NCBI GenBank assembly: GCA_000242935.3
Contig: CP007053.1
Location: 6,619,001-6,683,000, forward strand
Source of the DNA: Opitutaceae bacterium TAV5
GTDB lineage: Bacteria > Verrucomicrobiota > Verrucomicrobiia > Opitutales > Opitutaceae
Length of the DNA stretch: 64,000 nucleotides
Direction of reading: 5' to 3'
The notes under the pieces were generated by a model. That model saw only the letters and a program-made list of their open reading frames with translations, ran no database searches and was not told the origin of the DNA. The translations under genes and the position numbers were made by a program. How positions within the stretch are numbered: the stretch's first letter is position 1; each line of letters begins with the position of its first letter. Shown here piece after piece: positions 8,772 through 16,732 of this stretch.

Positions 8772-8810
8772 TTTCCTCCGGCTACGTGCTGTCTGTTTTC
8801 CGAAAATTGA

Positions 8811-8915
8811 ACCACAGAGACGCAGAGGCACAAAGAACCGAGCCACAGAGAAACATGCCTCTGCTGATGGAATCTTTGTGGATTTGCTCTCTGTGTCTTC
8901 GTGCCTCTGTGGTTA
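8811..8915. repeat. palindromic repeat, 'CCACAGAGAC' family
   Basis: The left arm begins accacagagacgcagaggcac and the right arm ends gtgcctctgtggt. This is a diverged copy of the repeat at 1030-1150. It occupies most of the first half of the 272-nt gap 8772-9043; the rest of the gap holds only the weak promoter candidate at 8945-8975. Confidence 0.88.
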
Positions 8916-8944
8916 ACCTTCTTCGGTTTGGGCGCAGCCAATCC

Positions 8945-8975
8945 CTGACACCCATGGTGCATGGAATCTGATACT
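8945..8975 (+). promoter_or_regulatory. weak promoter candidate upstream of the acetyltransferase gene
   Basis: CTGACA (8945-8950) and GATACT (8970-8975) are separated by 19 nt, slightly long for a sigma-70 promoter. Transcription would begin about 60 nt before the ATG at 9044. Confidence 0.25.
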
Positions 8976-9043
8976 GTGCCGATCCGGATTTTCTGCCTGC
9001 ATCGTTCCCTCCGTTCCCCATCAATCCCCACTCCGCATTTCCC

Positions 9044-9643
9044 ATGAGTTTCTGGACCCTTATCGACGGCGGTGAAAGCATGCCGGCCAACCGTACCTGG
9101 CGTCAGCGCCTCGCCCTCCGCTTCGGCCGTTTTCTGGCCACGCGCCACGCCCACGTCCACATCGACCCGACGGCCCGGATCAGCCCCGATGCGCGCATCC
9201 ATCCGCGCGCCGGCGAACTCCGCATCGGCGCGCGCTGCACTGTCGGTCCTGGCGTCATCCTGCAAGGCAACGTCACCCTTGGCGACGACTCCTCGATCCA
9301 GGCCGGCAGCATCATCATCGGTTACGGCAACCGCGAAGACCGCGCCGGCCAGATCACCATCGGCAACAAGGTCCGCATCGCGCCTTTCGTGCAGATGATC
9401 GCCGGCAACCACAATTTCGACGACATCACCCGCCCCATCCATGACCAGGGCCTGACGCCCGCCCCGATCACCGTCGAGGACGATTGCTGGATCGCCGGAC
9501 GCACCGTGCTCACGGCCGGCGTCACCGTCCACACCGGTGCCGTCGTCGCCGCCGGTGCGGTCGTCACGAAGGACGTCCCGGCCCGCGCCATCGTCGGCGG
9601 CGTCCCGGCCAAGGTCATCCGCCTGCGCGGCCCGGCGGCGTAG
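9044..9643 (+). CDS. hexapeptide-repeat O-acyltransferase (LbH family)
   Basis: 199 residues. From about residue 40 the sequence shows the [LIV]-G-x4 hexapeptide rhythm of a left-handed beta-helix ('IDPTARISPDARIHP', 'LRIGARCTVGPGVILQGNVTLG', 'IGNKVRIAPFVQMIAGNH'). 'GNHNFDDITRPIHDQG' and 'DDCWIAGRTVLTAGVTV' match the catalytic His and loop of maltose/galactoside/NodL-type acetyltransferases. It probably transfers acetyl groups to a sugar, perhaps a surface polysaccharide. The basic N-terminal 35 residues are extra. A downstream ATG (MPANRTWRQR) is a possible alternative start. Confidence 0.85.
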   Translation: MSFWTLIDGGESMPANRTWRQRLALRFGRFLATRHAHVHIDPTARISPDARIHPRAGELRIGARCTVGPGVILQGNVTLGDDSSIQAGSIIIGYGNREDRAGQITIGNKVRIAPFVQMIAGNHNFDDITRPIHDQGLTPAPITVEDDCWIAGRTVLTAGVTVHTGAVVAAGAVVTKDVPARAIVGGVPAKVIRLRGPAA

Positions 9644-9748
9644 TGAAAAAATCGCCCAGGTTCGCCGACTTCTGTAACAATTCCCCGTTTTTTCCTCTTA
9701 CATGGATGACGCCCGGGTGACATCTCTCACCTGCGGCGCTTTCCATCC

Positions 9749-12682
9749 ATGGCCACACCTTCCGCCTCATCCCTCTCCAACTCCGGTTCCGCCCGAAGCT
9801 GCCCCCAGTGCGGCCGCCCTGTTCCGCCCGGTGCCGCGCTCGGCCTTTGCCCCGCCTGCCTTCTGGCCGCCGGCCTGCCGACGCAACCTCACGACCCCGC
9901 CCCGCCTCCGCTCGCGCCGGCCGACATCGCCGCGGAGTTTCCGCAACTCGACATCCTCGCCCTGCTCGGCCGCGGCGGCATGGGCGCGGTCTACAAGGCC
10001 CGCCAGCGCGACCTCGACCGCATCGTGGCGCTGAAGATTCTTCGCCCCGGACTCGATGCCGATCCGACTTTCGCCGACCGCTTCCGCCACGAGGCCCGCG
10101 CACTCGCCCAGCTCAACCACCCCGGCATCGTCACGCTTTACGAAACCGGCCGCACGTCCGGCGGCCTGTATTTCATCCTCATGGAGTTCGTGGACGGGCT
10201 CACGCTCCGCCAGCTTCTCGACACCCGCGCCGGTCCCCTGCCCGCCCGCGAGGCGCTGGAAATCGTCCCGCAAATCTGCGACGCTCTCCAGTACGCGCAC
10301 GACCGCGGCGTCGTTCACCGCGATATCAAGCCGGAAAACATTCTCCTCGACCGGCAAGGCCGCGTGAAAGTCGCCGACTTCGGCCTCGCCCGCATCGCCG
10401 GCCCCCGTGGCGCGGGCGTCCCGCCCGCAATGTGGCATGGGCATCCTGCCCGATTGGCAGAAAAAGTGGCACGGGCTTCCAGCCCGTGTTCTGCGGGCGT
10501 CCCGCCCGCTTCACCCTCACCGGACTCCGGTCTGCCCACCCGTCCCGGCAAGATCATGGGCACCCCCGCCTACATGGCTCCCGAGCAAACCGCCGCCTCC
10601 GGCGAGGTCGACCACCGCGCCGACATCTATGCGCTCGGCGTCGTCTTCTACCAGATGCTCACCGGCGAGCTTCCGCCGTCCGCGCAACCGCTCACGCCGC
10701 CCTCGAAAAAAGTCCACATCGATGTCCGCCTCGACGAGATTGTCCTCCGCGCCCTCCAACAAAACCCTGCCCGCCGCTACGCACAGGCCACTGAACTGAA
10801 AACGCAGGTGGAAACCGTCACACGGACCTCCGTCACGCCTCCCTCCGGCGACTCCGGTTCCGGCCTCCGCCAGACGACCCCTTCCCCGCGCCTGCCTCGC
10901 CATCCGCTCGTCGGCCCCATGGCCACGATCCTTGCTGCCACGCTCGTTTTCCTTGTCGCTCTCCTCCTGGCGAACCACTGGCTGCCGGATCGGGTCGCCT
11001 CCCATTTCAATGGTGCCGGGCGCGCCGACGGCTGGATGCGACGCGATACGTTCCTGCTCACGCTCGAACTCGCCGGCCTGGGTGTCTCGTTCGGAATCGG
11101 CGCGCTCTTTTTTGCGCTCAACCATTTCCCTGCCCGCTTCATCAATCTGCCCAATCGCGGCTACTGGCTGGCACCGGAGCGCCGCGTCGCGACCATGACG
11201 TTGATCCTCCGTCGCGGTCTGTGGCTCGTTCCCTGCATGCTCGTTTTTTTCACCGCGCTGACGGTCCTCACCGTGTTCGCAAACCGCCTTTCGCCGCCAC
11301 GCCTGCCTGCGTCATGGATCGTCGGCCTCATTATCGGCGACCTGCTTCTCCTCGGAACGGCGCTCTTTGCATTTGTCACGCCCTTCGTCGGGAAAAACCC
11401 GCGCCCCCTTCCCGACTCCGTATCCATGCCTCACCGGCCTTTCCCGCAAACATTGACGCTCCTCCTTGTTCTCACCGGCCTGCTCCTGCCGCTATTTACC
11501 GGGCTGCAACTCGCCCGGGAAAAACCACCGATTACCATTCCCGGGGCTGACCATCCGGCCACGCCCTCCACGCCGACAAACGTTGCCGCTACCGATCCCG
11601 GCCGCTTGCGTTTTCTCCGCGAAGCCAGTCCGGCAACCTTCGCCGGTATTTCCTCCGAACTTCGTCAGGCTGCCTCCGGACTCGTTCCCGATTCGGCTAT
11701 CCAGGTATCCGATGAACAATTTCAGATAACATCCGATACGGTACGGCTCACCCTTGTTCGCACTACCCGGCCGGCCGATGAAACGTCTGCCCTTCCGCAG
11801 GTCACACGTGGCGAGCACTCCTTCACCTTCATCAATGCCGGTTTCGATTCCGTCGCCGGAGAAGGCGTCCGCGTCGAGCTTGTCTGCACCGCCTCCCCGC
11901 CCGCCTCCGATCCGTTGCTGGAAACGCTTATGCAGACATCGCTCGCGTGGCTCCACGTCGGCCAAGAAACCCTTGTCGACCGCAGGGGCGAATCCTTGCG
12001 TGTGAACACCGAGGTTTTCCTTGATGGCAGCGCGCTCGATTCCGTGGAAATCCAGCCTTCGCCCTACCCCGAACAGGGCAAACACCAGATCCTGTTCCGG
12101 CTCACCACGGAGGGCGTGTTCCGGCTCGACCAGTTATTCCAGTCCGCCAGAAAACGCCGCATCGCCATCGTACTCGATCAACGGGTGCTCGGCTCTCCGA
12201 CGGTGATGGCCGACAGCGCCCCCTCGGCCGTGTCACTCATCGCCGACCTCTCCGATGAAGAGGCCGCCCTGCTCGCCGGGCTGCCTCGGGCAACATCCTC
12301 TTCCGGGCGACAGAACCCGCCGGAGCATCAGCCCGTCTCCACTGCTGTTGAACGTGCTCGCGTCTGGTTACAACTGATCGACGCCGGACCGGAACACTAC
12401 GCACAGAGCTGGCGCGACGCCTCCTCCGGTTTCCGCACCGCCGTGGGTGAGACCGAGTGGGTGTTCACCCTCAAGGCCGGGCGCCCTTCGCTTGGCAGCG
12501 TCGTCTCGCGCCGGCTCATTTCCTCGCAGGAAACCCATACCCTGCCCGGCGCGCCCGACGGGCATTACGTCGTCATGCGGTTCTCCACCGATTTTTCCCG
12601 TCAAAAAGCCGCGATTGAAACCGTCACCTTCACGGAAGAATCCGACGGCGTCTGGCGGGCCACCGGATACTACATCCACTGA
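9749..12682 (+). CDS. multidomain membrane serine/threonine protein kinase with DUF1648, SecD-like and DUF4019 parts
   Basis: 977 residues. Order: a zinc-ribbon-like CPQC...CPAC pair (18-38); a PknB-type kinase (about 66-360) with P-loop GRGGMGAVY (~74), VALK lysine (~95), HRDIKPEN (~189) and DFG (~210); about five membrane segments (394-600) beginning with a DUF1648-like helix and 'HFNGAGRADGWM'; a periplasmic part (~690-845) with 'VFLDGSALDSVEI' and 'RIAIVLDQRVLGSP' like the SecD P1 head; and DUF4019 (~860-977) ending 'DGVWRATGYYIH'. Kinase residues are intact. Residues about 220-254, between DFG and MAPE, come from a DNA repeat. The next genes (a DUF4019 protein and a sigma factor) are probably cotranscribed partners. 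Confidence 0.9.
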   Translation: MATPSASSLSNSGSARSCPQCGRPVPPGAALGLCPACLLAAGLPTQPHDPAPPPLAPADIAAEFPQLDILALLGRGGMGAVYKARQRDLDRIVALKILRPGLDADPTFADRFRHEARALAQLNHPGIVTLYETGRTSGGLYFILMEFVDGLTLRQLLDTRAGPLPAREALEIVPQICDALQYAHDRGVVHRDIKPENILLDRQGRVKVADFGLARIAGPRGAGVPPAMWHGHPARLAEKVARASSPCSAGVPPASPSPDSGLPTRPGKIMGTPAYMAPEQTAASGEVDHRADIYALGVVFYQMLTGELPPSAQPLTPPSKKVHIDVRLDEIVLRALQQNPARRYAQATELKTQVETVTRTSVTPPSGDSGSGLRQTTPSPRLPRHPLVGPMATILAATLVFLVALLLANHWLPDRVASHFNGAGRADGWMRRDTFLLTLELAGLGVSFGIGALFFALNHFPARFINLPNRGYWLAPERRVATMTLILRRGLWLVPCMLVFFTALTVLTVFANRLSPPRLPASWIVGLIIGDLLLLGTALFAFVTPFVGKNPRPLPDSVSMPHRPFPQTLTLLLVLTGLLLPLFTGLQLAREKPPITIPGADHPATPSTPTNVAATDPGRLRFLREASPATFAGISSELRQAASGLVPDSAIQVSDEQFQITSDTVRLTLVRTTRPADETSALPQVTRGEHSFTFINAGFDSVAGEGVRVELVCTASPPASDPLLETLMQTSLAWLHVGQETLVDRRGESLRVNTEVFLDGSALDSVEIQPSPYPEQGKHQILFRLTTEGVFRLDQLFQSARKRRIAIVLDQRVLGSPTVMADSAPSAVSLIADLSDEEAALLAGLPRATSSSGRQNPPEHQPVSTAVERARVWLQLIDAGPEHYAQSWRDASSGFRTAVGETEWVFTLKAGRPSLGSVVSRRLISSQETHTLPGAPDGHYVVMRFSTDFSRQKAAIETVTFTEESDGVWRATGYYIH
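10407..10509. repeat. GGCACGGGC-type hairpin cluster inside the kinase activation-segment coding region
   Basis: Four hairpin units in a row (gcgcgggcgtcccgcccgc, gcatgggcatcctgccc, gcacgggcttccagcccgtg, gcgggcgtcccgcccgc). The 25 nt at 10452-10476 are identical to intergenic sequence at 15745-15769, so this is a dispersed repeat and not kinase sequence. The frame stays open across it. Confidence 0.88.
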
Positions 12683-12713
12683 ACCACCCGACTCACGCCA
12701 ATCCCAAGCCAAA

Positions 12714-13175
12714 ATGAAAATGCACATCACCAAAACACTGATCGCCACTCTGATCCTTCTCGCCGCCCTCCCCTCCGGGAAAGCTTTTGCCCAAGAGCAA
12801 CAGCCATCCCCCGCTCCCGTGCGCGATGACGCCAGCGATCCGGTCGTCGAAAAGGCCCTTGCCTGGCTGGGCGACATCGACAGCGGCCGCTACGCGCAAA
12901 GCTGGCGCAACACCTCCGCAGGTTTTCAAAATGCCGTGACTGAGACCGACTGGGAAAAGGCCCTCAAATCTGTCCGCGCCCCGCTCGGCACGCTCGCCAA
13001 ACGCCAGTTGCAGCACTGCCAGCAAACTTCCACGCTGCCCGGCGCTCCCAAGGGTGACTACGTCGTCATGCAATTTGCCACCGAATTCTCCCGCAAAAAA
13101 TCCGCCGTCGAAACCGTCACCTTCAGCCGCGAGTCCGACGGTGCGTGGCGGGCCTCCGGCTATTTCATCAAGTGA
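12714..13175 (+). CDS. secreted DUF4019-domain protein
   Basis: 153 residues from the ATG at 12714, chosen because it opens a signal peptide (MKMHITKTLIATLILLAALPSGKAFA); the frame upstream is only open by chance. Residues about 45-153 form one DUF4019 domain ('ALAWLGDIDSGRYAQSWRNTS', 'SVRAPLGTLAKRQL', ending 'DGAWRASGYFIK'). It closely mirrors the last 115 residues of the kinase just upstream, so the two arose by duplication. It lies 31 nt after the kinase and 6 nt before the sigma factor. The domain's biochemical role is unknown; a periplasmic partner or competitor of the kinase sensor part is possible. Confidence 0.88.
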   Translation: MKMHITKTLIATLILLAALPSGKAFAQEQQPSPAPVRDDASDPVVEKALAWLGDIDSGRYAQSWRNTSAGFQNAVTETDWEKALKSVRAPLGTLAKRQLQHCQQTSTLPGAPKGDYVVMQFATEFSRKKSAVETVTFSRESDGAWRASGYFIK

Positions 13176-13181
13176 CATCAA

Positions 13182-13928
13182 GTGAGCGCCTCCTTCGCCA
13201 CCACCCGCTGGACACTCGTTCTCGCCGCCGGAGCCGGAGGCGCCGCCGCCTCGTCCTCCGGTAACGACGAGGCGGATACGACCGCCCGCCGTGCGCTCTC
13301 CGAACTCTGCCGCGCGTACTGGTCGCCGCTCTACGCGCATGCGCGCCGGCGCGGGCTGTCACCCGTCGACGCCGAAGACGCCGTGCAGGGGTTTTTCGCC
13401 CGGCTCCTCCGGCTCGACTCAATCGCCGCCGTGCGCCGCGAACGCGGACGCTTCCGCTCTTTCCTGCTCGGCTCCTTCAACCACTACCTCGCCGACGCGC
13501 GCGATCGCGCGCACGCCCAAAGGCGCGACGCCCGCCTGCTCGTCTCGCTCGACACCGCCTCCGCCGAAAACGCTTTCGCCGCCGCGTCCTCCTCCGACCT
13601 GTCTCCCGACCGGGCCTTCGACCGCGCCTGGGCGCTCGCCTTGCTCGATACCGTCGTCACCCGCCTGCGTGACGAACACGCCGCCGCCGGCCGCCTCGCG
13701 CTCTTCGAAACACTCGCCCCCTTCCTCACCGCCCGGGGCGAAGCGGCTCCGTTCGCTGAAATCGCCGCCCGTCTCGGCACCAGCGAAGCCGCCGCCCGCG
13801 TCGCCGCGCACCGCCTGCGCCAGCGTTACCGCCAGCTCCTGCGCGATGAAATCGCCCAGACCGTCGCCCGTCCGGAAGATGCCGACGACGAACTCCGTTA
13901 TCTGCTCGCCGCGCTCACCGGCGCCTGA
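13182..13928 (+). CDS. ECF-like RNA polymerase sigma factor
   Basis: 248 residues from a GTG 6 nt after the DUF4019 gene. Region 2 is visible as 'YWSPLYAHARRRGLSPVDAEDAVQGFFARLL' (about 46-76) and region 4 as 'FAEIAARLGTSEAAARVAAHRLRQRY' (about 190-215), an HTH. It belongs to the long sigma factors of Planctomycetes/Verrucomicrobia that are commonly paired with Hanks-type kinases. The pairing here makes a kinase-sigma signal pathway likely. No anti-sigma factor is seen. Confidence 0.87.
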   Translation: MSASFATTRWTLVLAAGAGGAAASSSGNDEADTTARRALSELCRAYWSPLYAHARRRGLSPVDAEDAVQGFFARLLRLDSIAAVRRERGRFRSFLLGSFNHYLADARDRAHAQRRDARLLVSLDTASAENAFAAASSSDLSPDRAFDRAWALALLDTVVTRLRDEHAAAGRLALFETLAPFLTARGEAAPFAEIAARLGTSEAAARVAAHRLRQRYRQLLRDEIAQTVARPEDADDELRYLLAALTGA

Positions 13929-13953
13929 TCGGCGTTCTCCCCGCCATAAAGAA

Positions 13954-14029
13954 CCTCGGGGCAAGCCCCGAGGCATTGGAGCGGCGGGCGTCCTCGCCGC
14001 CGCTCCGACAAGCCGAAGCAAGCTTCGGG
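13954..14029. terminator. three consecutive hairpins between convergent genes
   Basis: Stem 1 is 13954-13962 with 13965-13973 (9 bp, 2-nt loop), stem 2 is 13978-13986 with 13998-14006, and stem 3 is 14013-14019 with 14022-14028. No T-run follows, so they may be short repeat hairpins acting as a bidirectional transcription barrier between the sigma factor and the efflux pump genes. Confidence 0.5.
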
Positions 14030-14051
14030 ATATCAGACCCAAGAGAATGAA

Positions 14052-15650
14052 TCAGCCGGCACGCGGAGCGCTGATCACGTTGTCGCCATCCTCCGGACGC
14101 AGCCGCCGGTAGGTCAGCGACGAGAGAATCGTCAGCGCGCCGAGCACGACAAACGCGTGCCGGATCGCCGAAACCATCTCCGCCGGTCCGGAGCCGGCGT
14201 GCGCTCCCGCCGAGAGGAACATCGCCACGGCCAGCGAGCCCGTCGCCACGCCAAAGCTCATCGCCAGTTGCTGGCCCACGCTGGCCATGCTGCTGCCCAT
14301 GCTCGTCTCCGCAGCATCGAGATCGGCAAACGTCAGCGTGTTCAGGCTCGTGTACTGCGCCGACATCAGGAAACCGAAAATGTAGGCGTGCACCAGAATC
14401 AGCCACATCGGAGTGTCCGCGCCGATGGTCGCGAAGAGCGCCATCGTCACGCCGATCAGGCAGGTGTTGACGAGCAACGCCCGCCGGTAGCCGATGCGGT
14501 CGAGCAGGCGTGGCGCGACGAACTTCATCGTCATCGCCGCCAGCGGTTGCGGCATGATGAGCAGGGCCGCCTGCACCGGCGACCGCCCGAAACCCACCTG
14601 GTAAAACAGCGGCAGCAGAAACGGCATGCCGCCGATGCCCAGCCGCGAGACGAATCCGCCCAGCACCGCCGTCGAAAACGTCCGTTTGCGAAACAGCGAC
14701 ACCCGCAGCAGCGGATGCGGCCGCCCCAAGGCGTGCCGCGCGTAGGCGAGCAGCAACCCCGCCGCGACGGTCACCATCGCCAGCACCCCCGGCAGCGCCA
14801 TGCTGTGCTCGCCAAAAACCTCGAGCGCGTGCGAGAGCAGCGCCACGCCGCCGCCGAAAAGCAAAAAGCCGGCAAAATCGAGCGGCACCCGCGAGACGCC
14901 GCGGTAATCCGGCATGTAGCGACTGACGCAATACAGGCCGATCACGCCGACCGGCACATTCACGAAAAAAATCACCCGCCAGTGCAGGTAGTCCACGATC
15001 GCACCGCCCGCCAGCGGACCGATCAGCGGGCCGATCAGCCCCGGGATCACCACAAAACTCATCGCCCGCATGATCTCCGTCTTCGGAAAGGTGCGCACGA
15101 TGGCGATGCGGCCCACCGGCATCATCATGGCTCCGCCAATTCCTTGCAGGATGCGCGCCGCCACCAGCATGTGCAGGTTCGTGGACAGTCCGCACAGCAG
15201 CGAGCCGAGCGTGAAGATGCCGATCGCGGAGCCGAAGACCCGCCGCGTGCCGAACCGGTCGGCCATCCAGCCGCTGAGCGGGATGAACAGCGCCAGGCTG
15301 AGCGTGTAGCTGGTGAGCGCGGATTTCAGGCTGAGCGGCGCGACCCCGAGCGCCGCCGCCACGGTGGGCGCCGCCGTGTTGAGAATCGTCATATCGAGCG
15401 ATTCCATGAAAAACGACACCGCCACCAGCCAGGGCAGGATGCGTTTCAGGGTGTCGGACGGCACGGGCCCGGCCGACGGCGTTTCCGGCCGGGCGGCGGC
15501 ATCCTGATGAAAAGAAGTGGCAATGGCGGGGCCGGAGCGGTTCGAGGAGTCGACTGGCACAGCGTCGGCGCCTTCCGGTTGCGACCGGTCAGGAGAGCTT
15601 ACCAGCCCGGTATCATCGAAGCGGCCGGCCGCCTGATCCGAGCGTGACAT
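14052..15650 (-). CDS. DHA2-family (EmrB/QacA-type) MFS drug efflux transporter
   Basis: 532 residues from the ATG at 15650. The frame continues upstream to 16082, but that extension translates repeats (CHFFCQSGIL, RGAGVPPAEG) and is rejected. The first 70 residues are polar and low-complexity; the membrane part starts at 'LKRILPWLVAVSFFMESLDMTILNTAAPTVAAALG', which carries the classic first-helix motif D-x-T-I-x-N. 'SGWMADRFGTRRVFG' is the MFS motif A, and 'ARILQGIGGAMMMPVGR' is the antiporter motif C region. About 14 hydrophobic segments are visible. It probably exports toxic compounds; the substrate is unknown. Confidence 0.9.
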   Translation of the reverse strand: MSRSDQAAGRFDDTGLVSSPDRSQPEGADAVPVDSSNRSGPAIATSFHQDAAARPETPSAGPVPSDTLKRILPWLVAVSFFMESLDMTILNTAAPTVAAALGVAPLSLKSALTSYTLSLALFIPLSGWMADRFGTRRVFGSAIGIFTLGSLLCGLSTNLHMLVAARILQGIGGAMMMPVGRIAIVRTFPKTEIMRAMSFVVIPGLIGPLIGPLAGGAIVDYLHWRVIFFVNVPVGVIGLYCVSRYMPDYRGVSRVPLDFAGFLLFGGGVALLSHALEVFGEHSMALPGVLAMVTVAAGLLLAYARHALGRPHPLLRVSLFRKRTFSTAVLGGFVSRLGIGGMPFLLPLFYQVGFGRSPVQAALLIMPQPLAAMTMKFVAPRLLDRIGYRRALLVNTCLIGVTMALFATIGADTPMWLILVHAYIFGFLMSAQYTSLNTLTFADLDAAETSMGSSMASVGQQLAMSFGVATGSLAVAMFLSAGAHAGSGPAEMVSAIRHAFVVLGALTILSSLTYRRLRPEDGDNVISAPRAG

Positions 15651-15950
15651 GCGGCCACAACCATTCACCGCGCTCTCCGGTCTGCAAGCGGATACCGGTG
15701 TTTCCCGGAGCGGGCACGATGCCGACTCGTCGTGAAGAATGCCGGATTGGCAGAAAAAGTGGCACGGGCATCGTATCCGTTGAGCAACGGAGCGGCGGCA
15801 TTCTTGCCGCTGCAGACGACGCAACGCGTCGCCGGTCCGGACGGTGAGGCACCGGGCGAGGCGCTGACGCGCCTCGTCACGGCGGGATTGGCAGAAAAAT
15901 GCCGCCGCTCCCTCGGCGGGCGGGACGCCCGCGCCACGCACCTTCCCCGC
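15651..15950. repeat. cluster of short palindromic repeats, no gene
   Basis: The 365-nt gap 15651-16015 holds gattggcagaaaaagtggc words twice (15745 onward and about 15887 onward), acgcaacgcgtcgccgg, gcggcggcattcttgccgctgc and a gcgggcgggacgcccgcgcc hairpin (15918-15936). The first word set is shared with the kinase insertion at 10452-10476. Confidence 0.75.
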
Positions 15951-15977
15951 AAAAAACCCCGCGACGAAGCTGCGGGG
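15951..15977 (-). terminator. intrinsic terminator after the Lys/Ala-rich protein gene
   Basis: Read on the minus strand: stem CCCCGC / GCGGGG with a 9-nt loop, followed by six T. It lies 39 nt beyond the stop of the gene at 16016-16477. Confidence 0.8.
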
Positions 15978-16015
15978 TCGGGAGGGGAGATCGGGCGCGG
16001 CGGGCCGGGAGACGC

Positions 16016-16477
16016 TCAGAACGTCGGGGAGAGCACCACGCTGGAACCGGGAGCCACGACGTAATCCTCGCCCGTGGACCATGTCAGGTCATTGATGAGG
16101 AACTTGCAGACGACGGGCTTGTTCGTTTCGCCAACGGTCACCAGCCAGCGCTCGGAGGACACGCACGCGAGCGGGATGCCTTTCTCCCAGCTCAGGCCCG
16201 GACCTTCTCCGCGCAGATAGAGGGTGTTGCCAAAACCCACATCCACCGCCGCCGTGATTTCGGTGAGCACGGGACGCGGCGCGGTGCTCTTGACCGCCGG
16301 CACCAGCGTCGGCACGACCGGCTTGCGGACCGGCACGCTTTTTTTGGCCGGAGTCGCGGGCTTTTTTGCCGCCGGCTTCGGGGCGGCCGCTGGCGTCTTC
16401 ACCGGTTTGGCGGCAGTTGCAGTTACCTTTTTTTCAGCAGTCGAAGCGGACTTGGTCGATTTTGTTGTCTTTTTCAT
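16016..16477 (-). CDS. Lys/Ala/Pro-rich protein with a C-terminal CBM20/48-like beta domain
   Basis: 153 residues from the ATG at 16477 (the frame is open further upstream without support). Residues 1-65 are a histone-H1-like Lys/Ala/Pro/Thr tail (MKKTTKSTKSAS, AAPKPAAKKPATPAKK), probably disordered and able to bind nucleic acid or polyanions. Residues about 75-153 look like a compact beta domain: 'GFGNTLYLRGEGPGLSWEKGI' and 'KFLINDLTWSTGED' recall starch/glycogen-binding modules. The exact family is not recognised. Its own terminator follows at 15951-15977. Confidence 0.75.
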   Translation of the reverse strand: MKKTTKSTKSASTAEKKVTATAAKPVKTPAAAPKPAAKKPATPAKKSVPVRKPVVPTLVPAVKSTAPRPVLTEITAAVDVGFGNTLYLRGEGPGLSWEKGIPLACVSSERWLVTVGETNKPVVCKFLINDLTWSTGEDYVVAPGSSVVLSPTF

Positions 16478-16640
16478 GACGTAGGCAGTTGAGGGTTGAT
16501 TCTGTATCGGATCTCCGACGACGGAGATGAAGAATGCCACCAATGGTGACGCGGACAACAGCAATCTCGGTGCCATTGTGCAGCCCGGCTAACGAAAACC
16601 TTCGGGCTCAACTCAAAGCAGGGGTCAGGGCGGCGCGGAA

Positions 16641-16731
16641 GTGGCACGGGCTTCCAGCCCGTGTTCCGCTCCGGACAGAGGCGGCGCTGCGCGCCGTCCA
16701 CGGCCAAGATGGCCGTGCTACATTCAGGAGA
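16641..16731. repeat. short palindromic repeats between two minus-strand genes
   Basis: A gcacgggcttccagcccgtg hairpin (about 16643-16662) and a gtccacggccaagatggccgtg hairpin (about 16697-16718), both of the dispersed GGCACGGGC family. The rest of the gap 16478-16732 shows nothing clear. Confidence 0.75.
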
Positions 16732-16732
16732 A

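Noticed and set aside
15651-16082. N-terminal extension of the DHA2 transporter frame
   Set aside because: The extension translates dispersed hairpins and contains the terminator at 15951-15977; the family sequence begins after 15650.
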